Below are positions 12,561 through 24,746 of a DNA stretch of 64,000 bases, one piece after another; the stretch's first letter is position 1; each line of letters starts with the position of its first letter. The DNA lies in the NCBI GenBank assembly GCA_013396755.1, contig VWZF01002696.1, positions 83,108 through 147,107 of the forward strand, in the 5' to 3' direction. The position numbers and the translations under genes are program-made. Source of the stretch: Sclerurus mexicanus (taxonomy: Eukaryota > Chordata > Aves > Passeriformes > Furnariidae). The notes under the pieces were generated by a model. It searched no databases and was not told the origin of the DNA. It saw only the letters and a list, made by a program, of their open reading frames with translations.

Positions 12561-13180
12561 ACCGCTTAGTATTTCTTACATATTTCTTACAGTGAGGTTG
12601 CAACAGGACATCTAGTAGCACTTTTTTTTTCCTTTTTTATTTTTTTATCTTGTTAATTGGAAAGGTATAGGTTAGTTCATTTTGCTTTGTTTGTGGATTA
12701 TTCATTCTATTCTAGCTTTTAACTGAATTGCTACTAAATGAACTGTATTCTGGAGGATGGGTAACAACCTCACTAGAGCAGACAGAACTCACATGACAGC
12801 TTCTTGTTGGTGTGATCACATGAACTTTTTAATTTCATGGCTAATGTTTGTTTTGGTTAGAAGTACAATTACTGTTTTTTCTTACAAGGTTTTTACAGGG
12901 GACAGATCTGTGAAATGTATATGCCAGCTGGACTAGTGTGCCCTTAGTGTCTCTTCCCATTTCAGATCAGGGGAAGATGCTTTTTCTTCTTAACATTCTC
13001 TCCCAGCACTCTGAATTAGAGATTTATTTGCAACGAAAAATCAATTAGTCCTAAATTTATTCATGGATTTCAGGTCCAGCGATCAATGCAAGTCCACTCA
13101 GTGGGCTCAAGGGGACCCAGTTCATCCCAGTTAATGTGTCTGAAGGGGAATTACCATTGATGCTGTTTTTTTCCCTTTAG

Positions 13181-13312
13181 GTCAGAGATCAGGCCTTGCT
13201 GCCATGTGCTGCAGCAGCCACGAATGACTTCACCCTGGAGCTACCCAAACTGCACCTAGAGACCTTTTCAGAGGAAGGGCTGAAGGGCAGGCCAGAGGCT
13301 GCAGCATTTCAG
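13181..13312 (+). CDS. CCDC171: CCDC171 coding exon (44 codons)
   Basis: This internal exon has a strong pyrimidine-tract acceptor (TTTTTTTCCCTTTAG, ending 13180) and a donor GTTAGA at 13313. It is exactly 132 bp (44 codons, phase 0 at both ends). It begins VRDQALLPCAAAATNDF and ends GRPEAAAFQ. The run NDFTLELPKLHLETF followed by EGLKG is nearly the same as human CCDC171 as I recall it (NDFTLQLPKLHLETF, EGLKGGPE). The segment after VRDQ is more diverged, with an Ala-rich stretch. It encodes the tail that follows the long coiled coil. The donor GTTAGA is weaker than the other donors but acceptable. This is the exon that identifies the gene most clearly. Confidence 0.93.
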
Positions 13313-14885
13313 GTTAGAGTCTAAAATAATCCTGATTCTTGTTTTCATTTTTGGCAACTGAGATAGAACACGAAGCTAGGCTGTTCTGAATGTGTGGAGA
13401 ACAAAAAGCTTCAAACTATTGCAGTCAACAGTTGAAAGAGAAATAATTTCCATATATACTGTTGGATACAGTATTTGAGAGATGATGGTAAATTTTAATT
13501 TTGCTGTAATATTGTTAAGTAATTGACAGGAATATGACCATGGAAAAATGCAAATGTTATATTTGAAAAGTAATATCACTCTATAACTCCCCCTCCTCCC
13601 TTTAATTTAAACAAGACAAATAAAAAAAAGCCCAAGGAATTTTTATGCTGCTACTTGGTCAGTATCAGATTTTTTCATATTACAGATTCAGAATTAACAG
13701 TGATTTCTAACATTCCTAATTTAAAGGAAACTGCTATTTGAAATACTATAATATAGAAACTGTTTGTTTATGTAGGTTCATGCAGACTTACATGTTTCAA
13801 AATACTATTTTCATTAGCAGGAAACATTGGGAGAAAAAAGAGAAATCAGATGAAAACGTACAGATTTTCAGCTCTGAAACCTGATGCTGTGCAATGCCTC
13901 CTTATTGTTTTCAAGTTTGTTATGTCTTCTATACAAACTCTGCCTTAGTCTTTGTTGCTGTGCAGAATACATTGTTTTTAAAGGCAGAATATTTTGTTTT
14001 CCCAATGAGAGAACAAAAGGCAGAGTGAGTACATACTTCTTTCATTGTACTCTTCTATCTGAATCAGAGGAAAGGTAGTCAAGTAAAGCACAAGGACATT
14101 AGACAATGCAAGTCTACAAATACATTGCAAGTATGCAAGTACACTCTGTGTGTCCTTTTCTGTAGTAACCCTTTTAAATTTTATTCTAGATGTAGCCTAT
14201 AATTGCAGGAATATAGACACAAAAACATTCAAGAAAGGCAGAGTCTAAGCTGGAAATTTCTTACTGTTGCCCTCTTTCATACATGCAGTTCAATACAATA
14301 AAGATTTAAATTATGTGCATTCTATCATGTTTCTCTGCTAAAGCAGTAATATGTAACACCTTGAGGGTCCCATGAACCTCAGCACAGCCATATGTCTCTT
14401 ACAGAGGGTGGGTTGCAAATACTTCCCCAGTACAATGATGATCACTTTTAAAGCTGCGCAAAAGATTCCACAGGTGGCATCTTTTCAAAGAAGCTGTCAT
14501 CAAAATCACCAGCTTTTAAAATACTACTTTTCTAATCTAGTGGCCTATTTAGTGATAGCTGTTGCCTTTTTTTTTTCTGTTTTTGTTTTGGTCCCATCCC
14601 AATTTCCATTCCTTTTTGACCTTACAATGATTACAGAAGCATTTCCAAATCCTTTTTTATTTCTAAGAAGACGAAAAGAAACAGAAGTATAAAAAGATGC
14701 ATTTCCCACTTGTATACAGTGCTTGTGGTATGTAGCTAACACATAGTAATGTATGTGCTGAAGAACTCAGTGGCGATGCAGAGTTGTAAACCTACTTTTG
14801 GTTCACCTGAAAGCTTCAGTTACACTTGGTTACTCTGTGCCTACACAAACACCACCAAAGGTTCAGTCTGTATCACTGTGAAGTT

Positions 14886-15000
14886 CCTTTTTTCCTCCCC
14901 TTTCCCTTTCTATTTTTCCATTTCCCTTTGTTTCCTTCCTCTTCCTCTCCCTCCTTCTCTCCCTTCTCTCCTTCTGTCCCTCTTCCTTTCCCTATCTCTA
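14886..15000. repeat. Polypyrimidine (CT-rich) tract
   Basis: This stretch of about 115 bp is made almost wholly of C and T (CCTCCCCTTTCCCTTTC and similar). The plus-strand frames 14749-15009 and 14826-15020 cross it, and their Phe/Pro/Ser/Leu-rich tails are products of the simple sequence. Such tracts can adopt triplex structures, but nothing here shows that it acts. Confidence 0.85.
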
Positions 15001-15394
15001 GTTACATAGTGCCTTTTTGATAACTTTATTCATTATAGAGATTTTATTTTAAAATTTGCCTTTTGTAGCTGGGAGTCAGCTAATTGATTTTAATTTCACT
15101 GTATGCAAAACTATATTACAGCCAATCCTGTAATTCTGAATCAGGTAAACAGTTCATTATCACTTTATGGACACTTTATTAAAACCAGTGGAATAGTTTG
15201 CATGCATGTTCTCTATAACTACTGTATTTAGTCTCTGACAAGTACAGCTCAGTTAATGGCATTATTATGATGCCTAAGGATTTTAATGTGTATTTTATAG
15301 ATTTTCATAGAGTTCTTTGAGTAAGTTTTCCTAAGTCTCTCACATTTTAGGTGGTATTTAGAAGTTACTGAATACTTTGTCAAACATTCTTGAA

Positions 15395-15770
15395 ATTCTG
15401 TTAGACCCACACTACCAAGGACATGCTGTTTTGAAGAACAACACCTGCAAGAACTCCAACTGAGACAATAAGATAGGCTGTAGTCAAAACAGGAGAGTCA
15501 GCTCAGAGCTCTTGGAGGGGCCCACGGGGCAGTTCTGAGGAGTTCTGAGCACCAGGGGAAAGTGGTACCACAGGTTGCCTATAGATATCAAGTATGTTAA
15601 TTAGTCAAAGTTATAAAAACTGTAACATCTGTCTGATGCGCGTGTGCGTACTTTTGTTGTGCACCTGGAAGCTTCTAATAAAGGAACTACTTTATCTATC
15701 TATCTCCACTAATGTTGTTTTGAAAGCCTTTTGTAGGAATTTAAGGCATCAATTATTTGCAAGTGTTAGA
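15395..15770 (+). mobile_element. Possible LTR remnant with TATA box and poly(A) signal
   Basis: A somewhat GC-richer segment (about 15470-15560, with GGAGGGGCCCACGGGGCAG) is followed by TATAAAA at 15612-15618. About 60 bp further comes AATAAA at 15677-15682, then a short (CTAT)n run. A TATA box and a polyadenylation signal this close together on one strand is the layout of a retroviral LTR (U3-R-U5). The ends and a target duplication are not resolved, no coding remnant is attached and I cannot name a family. A chance arrangement remains possible. Confidence 0.4.
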
Positions 15771-17629
15771 CATAGGGAGTTTTTTCCCAAGTCTAAATTA
15801 ATTGATACTTGATGGTATATTTTAAAAAAATTGCCTAGAAAATTAAGATCTTAAATTAGACAGTATAATAGAGATGATGCACTGGCTATCAGAACTGTTG
15901 TGTACTCACAGAAGATGGCATTGTTTTATTTTTAATACTCATGCATCTGGTTTGTAGTAGGTGGCTGAAAACAGTAGTTAATCCATTGATCTGAGTGTAT
16001 CACTTCATTATATGAGAAAAAGAAGAAAATGCTAGTACATTTTTATGTGCATACACATCTTCATAGGTTATCCTTCCAAATTTTTCAGAAAGGAAGTGGC
16101 TCTCAAAGGTGTTTTGAATGAAATCCACTATCCCTAATTTACCTCATGAGCTCAGCAGCATTAGAGATCTATATTCCTTGTCACTGGGAATATGGAAAGT
16201 CTGGGAATTTTTAAATTGCTGTTGTCTTTGTGTAAATGTTTCTTGTGAAAAATATACTCTATAGTAGACAAGTGCGAAGAAGATTGACATAATGAATCTG
16301 AGTTGCCTGACAGTGAACTAAGCTATCAGAGATTTGGGTTTTTTTTGTGGCATGCTTAATTAAATACCTTGTTTTCTAGCATATGGATCCAACATTCCAA
16401 ATACCATGGAGGCTTACAGGGTTGATCAAACAAACACACAAATAAAGTCCCTGTCATTCCCAAATGAAATAACCATGTAAGCTGTGTGCATCTCTTAAAC
16501 AGTTTGTTTTATACTCTAGTTTGGACCTTTAGGTAATGAAATGAAACATTTTGTACACACAGTTCTGTGTATCTTCTCCAAAGCATGCACATTTTGTAAT
16601 GGCTCTTAAATTGCAAAATTATGCAATAGGTTGTTATTCAACAATAGCACTGAGTATCTTCTAAAGCCCCATGCGAGTAGTGAAGGTATGACTTAGTTTG
16701 TAGGCATTTGTTAAATTCTTGAGAACTGTAACAGACTTACTAAAATAGTTTGGAAATATAACTTCAAGTGGGTAAGTAAAGAAAAAATTGGAATATCTTG
16801 AAGAGTAAAATATGATAGTTTTGAAACACTCTCGCCTGGTATTTAATTGCTGTGAAAAATATTATGTCACAGAGTTGTACTATTTGTTAAGTTTGAAAGT
16901 GGAAAATTATAGCATTGTTTTCAAGCACCTGAAACACATGAACACAGGATTTAAGGTGAGCTATTCTGGCCATGCCTGAATGTTCCTACTGGAGACAAAA
17001 AGTTTAACAGTATGTGAAGCCTCCATGTGAATACAGAATACAAGATTAAGAAACGCAACTAAAATGACAAGGCATTGCTAATTCTAGTAGTCTTGCTTGA
17101 CAGATGACTATTTAAATTAACTGATAAATGTTATCACCTCTTTGTAAAATACAAAATTCAGTTGTGTTACATCTTTGAGAAGAGGATAAGGTTACTTACT
17201 AATCTTAACTCTCACTTCTGAAAGACTTTATTGGTTCAGAGAAGAAGTTGTTCAGAAGATTAGCTCTGAATTGTCTCAAATACTTTTACATCACATATGT
17301 AACTGATATAATGCCAAGTGTTTTTACCTAAAAACAATGCATAAAGGCCCCCAAAAATCATTTAAGATTTAAATGTTCATCTATAAATAATTAAGCATCA
17401 GTATGTTCTCACAGTGGGTTTCTTCTGTAGACACAGAAGGGTAAGAACTACTATGAAGGAAACTTGAAGCAAATTTAGGTACCTCAGATATATATGTTAA
17501 TGTTACGTTTTAAAGGAATTATAGTTGAATTACACAAAAATAGCTTCTAAATATTTATGAGCATGATACAACCTATCCAGAGACATGACTCCAGATAACT
17601 AGTTCAACATACAAAGGGAATCAGAAAGA

Positions 17630-18224
17630 GTCTTGCAGGTGCTTTTGACAGCCAGCTAGACAAGAGTCAGCAATGTGCCCAGCAGGACCAGGGCAGTGAT
17701 TGTCCCCCTGTACTTGGTGAAGCTGCACTTTGAATCCTGTGTTCAGTTTCAGGCTCCGTATGACAAGAAAGACACTGAGGTGCTGGAGCGTGTCCAGAGA
17801 CAGGCAACAAAGCTGGTGAAGGGTTTGAAGCACAAGTTCTGTGAGGTGACTGAGAAAGCTGGGGGTGTCTAGCCTGGAGAAAAGGAGGGTCATTACTCTC
17901 TTTATTATTCTCTGCAACTACCTGAAAGGAGGTTTCAGCCAGAGAGTGCTTGGTCTTTTCTCCCAGGCAATTAGAGACAGGACAAGAGGACATTGCCTCA
18001 AGCTTCATCAGTGGAGTTTCAGGCTGGACATCAGAAAGGGTGGTTAAGCATTGGAATGGACAGTCCAGGGAGGTGTTGGAGTCATCATCCGTGAAAGCAT
18101 TCAAGAAACAACTGGACATGGCACTGAGTGCTGTGGTTTAGTTTGTGTGTTGGTGTTGGGTCAAGGGTTGGATCTGATGATCCTGTAGGTCTTTTTCAAC
18201 TGTAATGATTCTGTGATTCTATGA
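17630..18224 (+). mobile_element. CR1 LINE, 5'-truncated, plus strand
   Basis: The segment matches the 3' part of the chicken-repeat-1 family as I know it. It includes CCAGCAGGACCAGGG, TGATTGTCCCCCTGTACT, GTGCTGGAGCGTGTCCAGAG, AACTACCTGAAAGGAGGTT and GACAGGACAAGAGGA, and ends with ATTCTGTGATTCTATGA at 18208-18224. The coding part is the last section of the reverse-transcriptase ORF. The frames 17675-17872, 17865-18047 and 17950-18141 are pieces of it in different frames, so it carries frameshifts and stops and is dead. Against my memory of the consensus, about 50 bp seem to be missing where GTGCCCAGCAGGACC joins (near 17675). The 5' edge is approximate. This repeat family is a main reason for calling the host a bird. 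Confidence 0.92.
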
Positions 18225-18225
18225 G

Positions 18226-18730
18226 TCTCTCCTCCAGGTGGGTTTGAGATGGATAAGTTTTCATTTGCTCTTGTCTGTCTGTCTCTGTCTCCTTGTGTTT
18301 TTGTCTCTGCCACATGCTCTCGGGCTCTGCTGCCTGTCTCCATGTCCTTCCTGCAGATTTTCCATTACATGCTCTCCTAGCCGTATAGTTGCTTGTTGCT
18401 GTGCTCACACTCATGCACCTGCACATGCTCTGGTGCTCTTGCTCTCCCTCTCCCTGTGTGTCTGCTCTCTCTGCCCTACATAATCTTGTGCTTTCTTTCA
18501 GTCAGTCTCTGCCTGCTGCTCTGCCATGGTCTCTCAATCTCTGCCCCTCTCTTCTGCTCCCTTTGCATGTCTTTACCTCTCTGTCTTGCTTGCTCTGCAT
18601 CAGCCTTTCGGTCTCCACGGTCCCTCTGCATCTCCCTCCCACCTGCCCCATCTTGCTCCCTCTGTCACTGTTTTCAGCATGTATCCATCTGTTCATGCAG
18701 GTTATATGTACTTCCTTGCCTTTCTTAAGT
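18226..18730. repeat. CT-rich degenerate (TCTG/CTCT)n block after CR1
   Basis: About 500 bp directly beyond the CR1 tail are rich in TCTCTG, CTGTCTCT and TGCTCT motifs on the plus strand. The frames 18238-18483, 18389-18745 and 18393-18728 (Leu/Ser/Cys-rich) and their minus-strand partners come from this composition. It looks like an old expanded simple repeat that has decayed. I see no coding signal. Confidence 0.7.
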
Positions 18731-20399
18731 CCTAATTTGGAATGAAAAGTGCACTGATAACATAAAGGCTTATACTGGTAGTGGTAATATAGTCAAGTAC
18801 TGACTCATCTTCAGTGTTAGCATATAATAATTACAAATTTACAAAGAAGTGGGTTCTTGCCATTTATGCATTCTTGCATGATTTAGTCATGCATTATGTA
18901 ATTGTGTTGTAGTTCCACTTTTTCTAATTAACTGAGCAAACATAAATGTAGTTTTAGGAGCTTCCTAATTTTTATTTTAACTTTTTCATTAATTTTAGAT
19001 ATGTGCTTGATAGAGTAGAAGATGAAAGATATGCATAATTCTGCTGATAATTTCCCTCATAATAATAAACACTTTTTCATTCCCATGTTTGCTTGTCAAT
19101 AAAAAAGTTCTCACCAAATCGAGGAAGTGAGTGATTTCAAAAGTAACATAATAATTCAGTTATCAGATTTTATCCATCCATAGGGCATGTCTTTCAAACA
19201 TACATCAGTTCTGGTATGAGAACTCAATGAGATTAATTAATCATGGAGTAGCTGCTTAAAAACTGAATTACTAGTATTTTAAATCTTGTACTTCTGTTTT
19301 AGCGCCTCTTATTTTTTTCTATGACATGGCTGTTAAAGTAAAAATTTTTTTTTCTCTTAATACTTCAGAAAGAAGAAGCATTTTTTAGAGAGCCTTGAAG
19401 ATAGTGCAACATGCACACAGTTCTAGTGGTTTCCTTTTACTTAAACCATTTCATCAGAGAAGGAACTATCCATTGTATTATAGAGGCCAGAATGCTGCCT
19501 CCCCTGGAATCAATTGCTGTTTCTTGTCAGGTAAAACTGGGTCTTCATTCTCCAGGAGTTCAACAGCTGATTTCAACAGCAGCTGGGCTGCCCTCCCCCT
19601 CTTTTTTCCTCCTCACCAAAAGAACTGATTTCTTACCTAGTGTCAAAATGTGCTGCTTCTAAACTGACTGCGAGCCTGCCTTTCAATATACTACTTAAAG
19701 AGAAAAGTGATTATTTATTACTCTAATGCTACTTTGCACTTGTACTTTGAATTGAAATACTCATAAATAAGTAAATGTTTTAAATTCATTAGAGTGGGGT
19801 GACACCTATTGCAACCCTGACCTTTTTCAAACTTCAGTTTTGTCAAAAAGAGAGTTGGTACGGGACTTAAGGAAAAATAATTAACAACCAAGTAAAATCT
19901 GAATAACCAGATTGAAGAGATGTAACATTAAGAATTCTAATTTAATCTCCTTAAATGTGTTCAGCTGGTATCTGGAGTTTTATCCCCAAATATCTGCTGT
20001 ATCATGCTGCTAAATATTTTGAAACCATTTTAGCATAAGTAGACTATAATGACTTTAAAACGTAATATTAATGCAAAATACTATTTAAAACATAAAAAAA
20101 TGATACATCTTCTAAATGCCAGTGATGTTGGAAATTTACCTTCTATAATTTGATTTTCACACTCCTTTCTGCCACTTAACTGTTCTCAACTTCCTTTCCT
20201 CTTCGCAGCATTTGTGTTAGCAGACTTTTCCTCCCTCTCCTCTGTGGGCTTCTTATTGTTCTCTCTCCTTTCCTCATTTCCTCCCTCTTATCATAAGCCT
20301 CTTTTCCATACTTTCTCAGCCACCCTTGCACTTTTTGTTTCTTCCCTTGCCTTTTTTTCATTCTAATAAATTAGTATAGATAATATGAAAAGCCTTCTC

Positions 20400-20600
20400 A
20401 GAGGCTATTGTAGTTAGCTGGTACACTGTTTGCACCCCAACCGTGCTAATTAAGTCTTGGCCTTATAGGGCCATAAATACCAAAGTCAGTATCTGTAATC
20501 AGCAACTAATCAATTAATGAAAGCTGTCTGCTTGTGCCTGTGACACTACTAACTCTTGTCCAGCCCCTTTCATAAGCACTATTAGTTTTGTAAAAACTTT
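20400..20600. promoter_or_regulatory. Candidate conserved noncoding element
   Basis: This non-repetitive stretch holds a tight group of transcription-factor-like words. They are GCTAATTAAG (homeobox type), CCTTATAGGG (one mismatch from a CArG box), CCATAAATA and CAATTAATGAAAG. It lacks simple repeats and frames. The style resembles deeply conserved vertebrate enhancers, but conservation cannot be seen from one sequence, so this is only a suggestion. Confidence 0.25.
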
Positions 20601-22259
20601 TCAGTTAAGATGTGCTGATGATTATCTTGAATGCCAAAGTTAGTATATAATCATTTAACCTTTCAGTAACCTTTCTTAATGGAAAATTTTCTTTCTTGAC
20701 CCTGTCAAGCAATCATGTAGCTATCCGCCTTTGTCCACTTAGACTTTTTCATACATTTACATCTGTTGTGTGTGGGTGATCTCTTAGGAATTATCTGTGC
20801 TGATATTCAAGAAAGCTCTGTAAGAACTGTGTAAAATATGATCTCTAATTCACTAAGTTTATTTGTTTAGTTTTGCTTCTGCTTGTAATCCTGTGATTTT
20901 TTTTCCCAGCTGGTTACCAGGTTACTGCATCTTATAGCAGGAAGCATCTTTCTTGTTTTCTGCTCACTATTCTTTCATGAGAAAAATTACTCTAGAGTCA
21001 TGGTGATCTCAATATGTACCCAAAGCTGCCTCAGTGAATAAGGGCAGACTCTTAAAATGCTCTAATTACAAAAATAAAGCATTGTTCTCTCACAGAAGAT
21101 ATCAAATATAGTTTTCACAGCACCTTGTTTATTAGGCAGATTTTCTTGCTTTAGAAGTCCTGTCTTTCGGAACTGCACCTGTTTATCTGTGCACCGTATC
21201 TACAGAAAAGGAGTGATTTTACCAGATAACAACTGCATAACTTTGATGTGACTATTTTTTTACCCAGTGCGCCATTTGTACTATTGTAACACAGACAAGT
21301 CCATTCAGAAGCATAGATGTTTAACTGTTGATAATCATGTGGGTTAAAAGTTGAATGAATTCATTAAGTGAATACTGTGAAAGATTAGGAATTGTCTGTA
21401 GTCACTTTTTCTTTTTTTGTACTCGTTCTTTTAATTTCAAAAACTAAGAAGAAATACTGAGCAATAAAAGTTAAGAAGGCAGTAGACAATTACACAAATA
21501 TTTAGGTAGCAGAAATAGAATCACACTACCTTGTATTCTTAATTGTATTTAAAAGAAAAAAAGCAAGCTTCAAATGCCGAAGCTTTTGTTTAGTCTTCTT
21601 CGCTTAATTGCTTAGTAGTCCATTATTATAAAACATGTCCATATCTTTGTTATGCTTATCAATAGCCTACAGAGTAAGACAAAAATTGTTAAATGTTGCA
21701 CTGTATTAGTACAAGAATTTTGTCATGGAATCAAGAGAGAAATTTCTGCCCAGACACTGCATTTGGTGGGTCTTGTGGTTAAAGACCTGGAAAAGGAAGG
21801 GTTATCTACAACTTGAGAGCGTTTATTATGGCTTAGTGATTGGCTGATTGATTTCATTTGCTGTCAGTTAAGGCTCTCTTAATGTCAGCTTTCTTTGCAT
21901 AATGCCTTGAAATAAAGACTGATGAAGATTTTTCAGACTGATGCTGCTTACACAAACTGACCCTGATTTGCCCTTCTGCATGACAATATAAGTGACAGCA
22001 GTTGGATGAAAATATAGCAATGAATATGCAACTTAAAGATTAAGAAAAACACAGTAAACCTTTCAGAATATAAAACTAGGCATAAAACCCCTTTCTGTTC
22101 TGTTATTTCTACAGTTGTCCTGTATTGAAGAAATAGACTGGGATAGCAACCCAAGTGGTATACTGCTGAAGTGAAATTTGAGGAGGAGAAGTTGTGAAAA
22201 GATTAAAAGTTAACTTGTTTTTTAAAATATCTACTAATTTGGCCCTAATTTGTTTTGGC

Positions 22260-22380
22260 TTTTTTTTTTTTGATTGGTTGGTTGGTTGGTTTGGGGTTTT
22301 GTTGTTGTTGTTGTTTTGGTTTTGTTTGGTTTTTTTGGGGAGTGTTTAGTTTGGTTTGGTTTTTTTAAGGGGGTGTGGGT
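22260..22380. repeat. T/G-rich low-complexity tract
   Basis: The tract contains TTGGTTGGTTGG, TTGTTGTTGTTG and repeated TTTGGTTTGG units in about 120 bp. It is simple sequence, possibly the decayed tail of a retroposed element on the minus strand. There is no gene in it. Confidence 0.75.
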
Positions 22381-24746
22381 GGCAAGAAGGGTTGTGTAAA
22401 TTGTGTCTCATAAATTCACATATGTTGTTACCTGCAAATTTTATTTTTTATGTTGTTACTTTGCAGGAATCATAACAAACTATTTTGAAGCTGTTGTTTT
22501 GTTTTTTAAGTTACTGAATTGATTGATTGGTCTAGTATTGGTAATATCCAGAGATCACAAAAACCAACACTATATTGGATTGTGAAAAGCACAAATTCTT
22601 ATGATTCTTATGGTCTATTGCTATAGGTGTTCCAGGACAAATATGCTTTAAGTAGGGCACTCAAATTAATACTTGCCCATTGCAGTACACAATTTCATTA
22701 TAGTGTTTTAAAAGTCTGCCTTCATTATGGTCTCTTCCCTCATTTTGATCTCTTCATGTTAGAAGCAAAAAGGTGGTAAGACATGAGGGGATGAGTTAAA
22801 AATGGAGAGGGCTGGAGGGTGCTCTGACTAATGGAAATTTCATTAATGTTTCGTAAATCTGAATAACAGAGATATACAGCTTACATGTTGGCATTTACCT
22901 GCAAAAGATTGGATATTTCATGACTTTTAAAAAGATAATATCCATGTAAGGACCAAAATTTGTTTATCCTCCTGGAATGGTGCTAGAACTTAATTACTTT
23001 TGATTGCTTCAACATCATGATCTTTTTTGGTAGAAGTAGAGTTCTAAAGTAAATGTCAGGAGGGAACAGGCACCCATTCCACCTCTGGGATAAGCTTGAA
23101 ATGTCCATTTAATACCTGAAGACTATATTTTAGTTCTGATTTCTCTCTGTTCAGACACAGATCGTGTGTTCTTTTCCAGTACCAGCCCCCACTGGTGGTG
23201 GTTCCCCTCTTCCTAATTGTATCATAATTGACAAATACTACAGGGAGAGATTAGAGAGCAAGACATCATGCCGTTACCACAGTGTACAGTGCCAGACTTT
23301 TCCTTCACCCAGTTTCCCAATCTCAAATGAACATCTTTTTTTAGATTAATATTGTCAAGCTAGAGATTACAAGTTGAAGTTTAAATTCTTAAGTTTTTAC
23401 ACATGCTTGCAGAGACTATAGAACTGGGTTTTGAACAGAGTCTTGCATGTATAATGTGATGTTTGTCTGTACATTGGCAAAGGTCACTATCTTAGATGCT
23501 TGATTTGTTCTGCATTTATTCCACATGAGACCTGCTGCAAATTTTACTCCTTTGGGAAATAGACTGTGGGACAGAGTAAACATTTAATGCCTGGAGGGCA
23601 TGTAGAATAGCAGTAAATCTGGTTGCCTCTGCTTAAAAACAGGTTGGGCAGGGGAAATTAAAAAAGAAAAAAAGAAAAAGAAAATAGTATAAGAAAATGG
23701 GCTAAAATGTCTTCAGAGTTTTGCCTAGCCTCCACCATTTTTGTTCATGGACCTTCTGGAACAAAATTCATATTTTTGTGTTTAACACCCATTTTTTGTC
23801 CCATTGCTTCTTGAACCCGCGTGAAGGTAAGCATTCACATTACTTGCGGAAGAGACAAGAAGGTGAAACCAGTGGAAATCACCTATAGTTTCTAGAGTTC
23901 TTAAGCTGTGGAAGTGATTTCTCTGTTACCAACATTCATAGGCACAATTACTCAGAAGTGACATAACTGCAAGTAGTGGTCCAGCTCTGAAAAATGGATT
24001 AGGAGGTAGTAACCAATTAACATTAGAGGTAGTTTAAAAAATGCTGTCCTCTTGGGTGTAAGTTAGGATAGCCTGGTGGTCTTGGATAAGAACCAGCTGC
24101 TTTTGTTGACCCACCATTAAGGACACCATTCAAGTACATGATAGTGCTAATGCTTGCAGTCCTTACCAAATTTGGTAAAAATGTAAAGACTAGGAAGGGC
24201 TTTCTCAATCTCATTATGATAGCCTATGATATGGGATGTTTTCTGATCTTTTTGATGAGGAATACTTTATGCTTTCTAGGCAAACCTATCTCACCAGTGC
24301 TTATCCTCCTTAGTTTCCTCCTTTCACTTTTGCTATACACACCCAGTTTCATTGATAGAATTCAGAAAGTCACTTTATATCTTATGTTTCTACAGAATTG
24401 GGTCTAATTGTTGGCCAGACCAGGAAATGGACCATAACAGCCTGTTCCTTACTTGCCAGCCTCCCAGCCTAATAATTCAAATCATATTCTGCAATCTCAT
24501 TATAAGTTTCCTTTTAATGGAAAGACGGTGCATTTGCTGAAGACAAAGCAGAAGATCAGTGTCTTTCAAAATACTGTCTGAAAAGGCTCATCTGGTACAA
24601 ACCCATCTTTGAATTCTTGGTCTGAATGAGGACAATCAGAGTTCTGACATCAGAAAAGTTAGTTCCTCTTCTCTTTAGTTAAGGAAACTTCCGAGTCTGA
24701 CCATTCATGAGACTCTCTGGTAGTAGCACTCCCAACACCAGAGACT

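Larger units (their letters stand above)
731..13180 (+). other. CCDC171: CCDC171 intron, about 12.45 kb
   Basis: The intron runs from donor GTAAGA (731) to the pyrimidine-rich acceptor ending TTTAG at 13180. It holds a probable solo LTR, a gag-like remnant, T-rich low-complexity tracts, a (GT)18 microsatellite and the GC-rich minisatellite island. These are listed separately. The remaining stretches (731-3869, 5520-6710, 6860-11050, 11100-11930 and 12560-13180) are AT-rich unique-looking DNA in which I see no gene. Confidence 0.8.

Noticed and set aside
11846..12621. Six long overlapping frames (168-221 codons) on both strands.
   Set aside because: All are produced by the 49-bp tandem repeat, which lacks stops in several frames. 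They cross the N at 12126 and show the same peptide repeated. There is no support for a gene.
18238..18745. Three Leu/Cys/Ser-rich frames resembling membrane proteins.
   Set aside because: They come from a CT-rich low-complexity block; the hydrophobic look follows from CT-rich codons.
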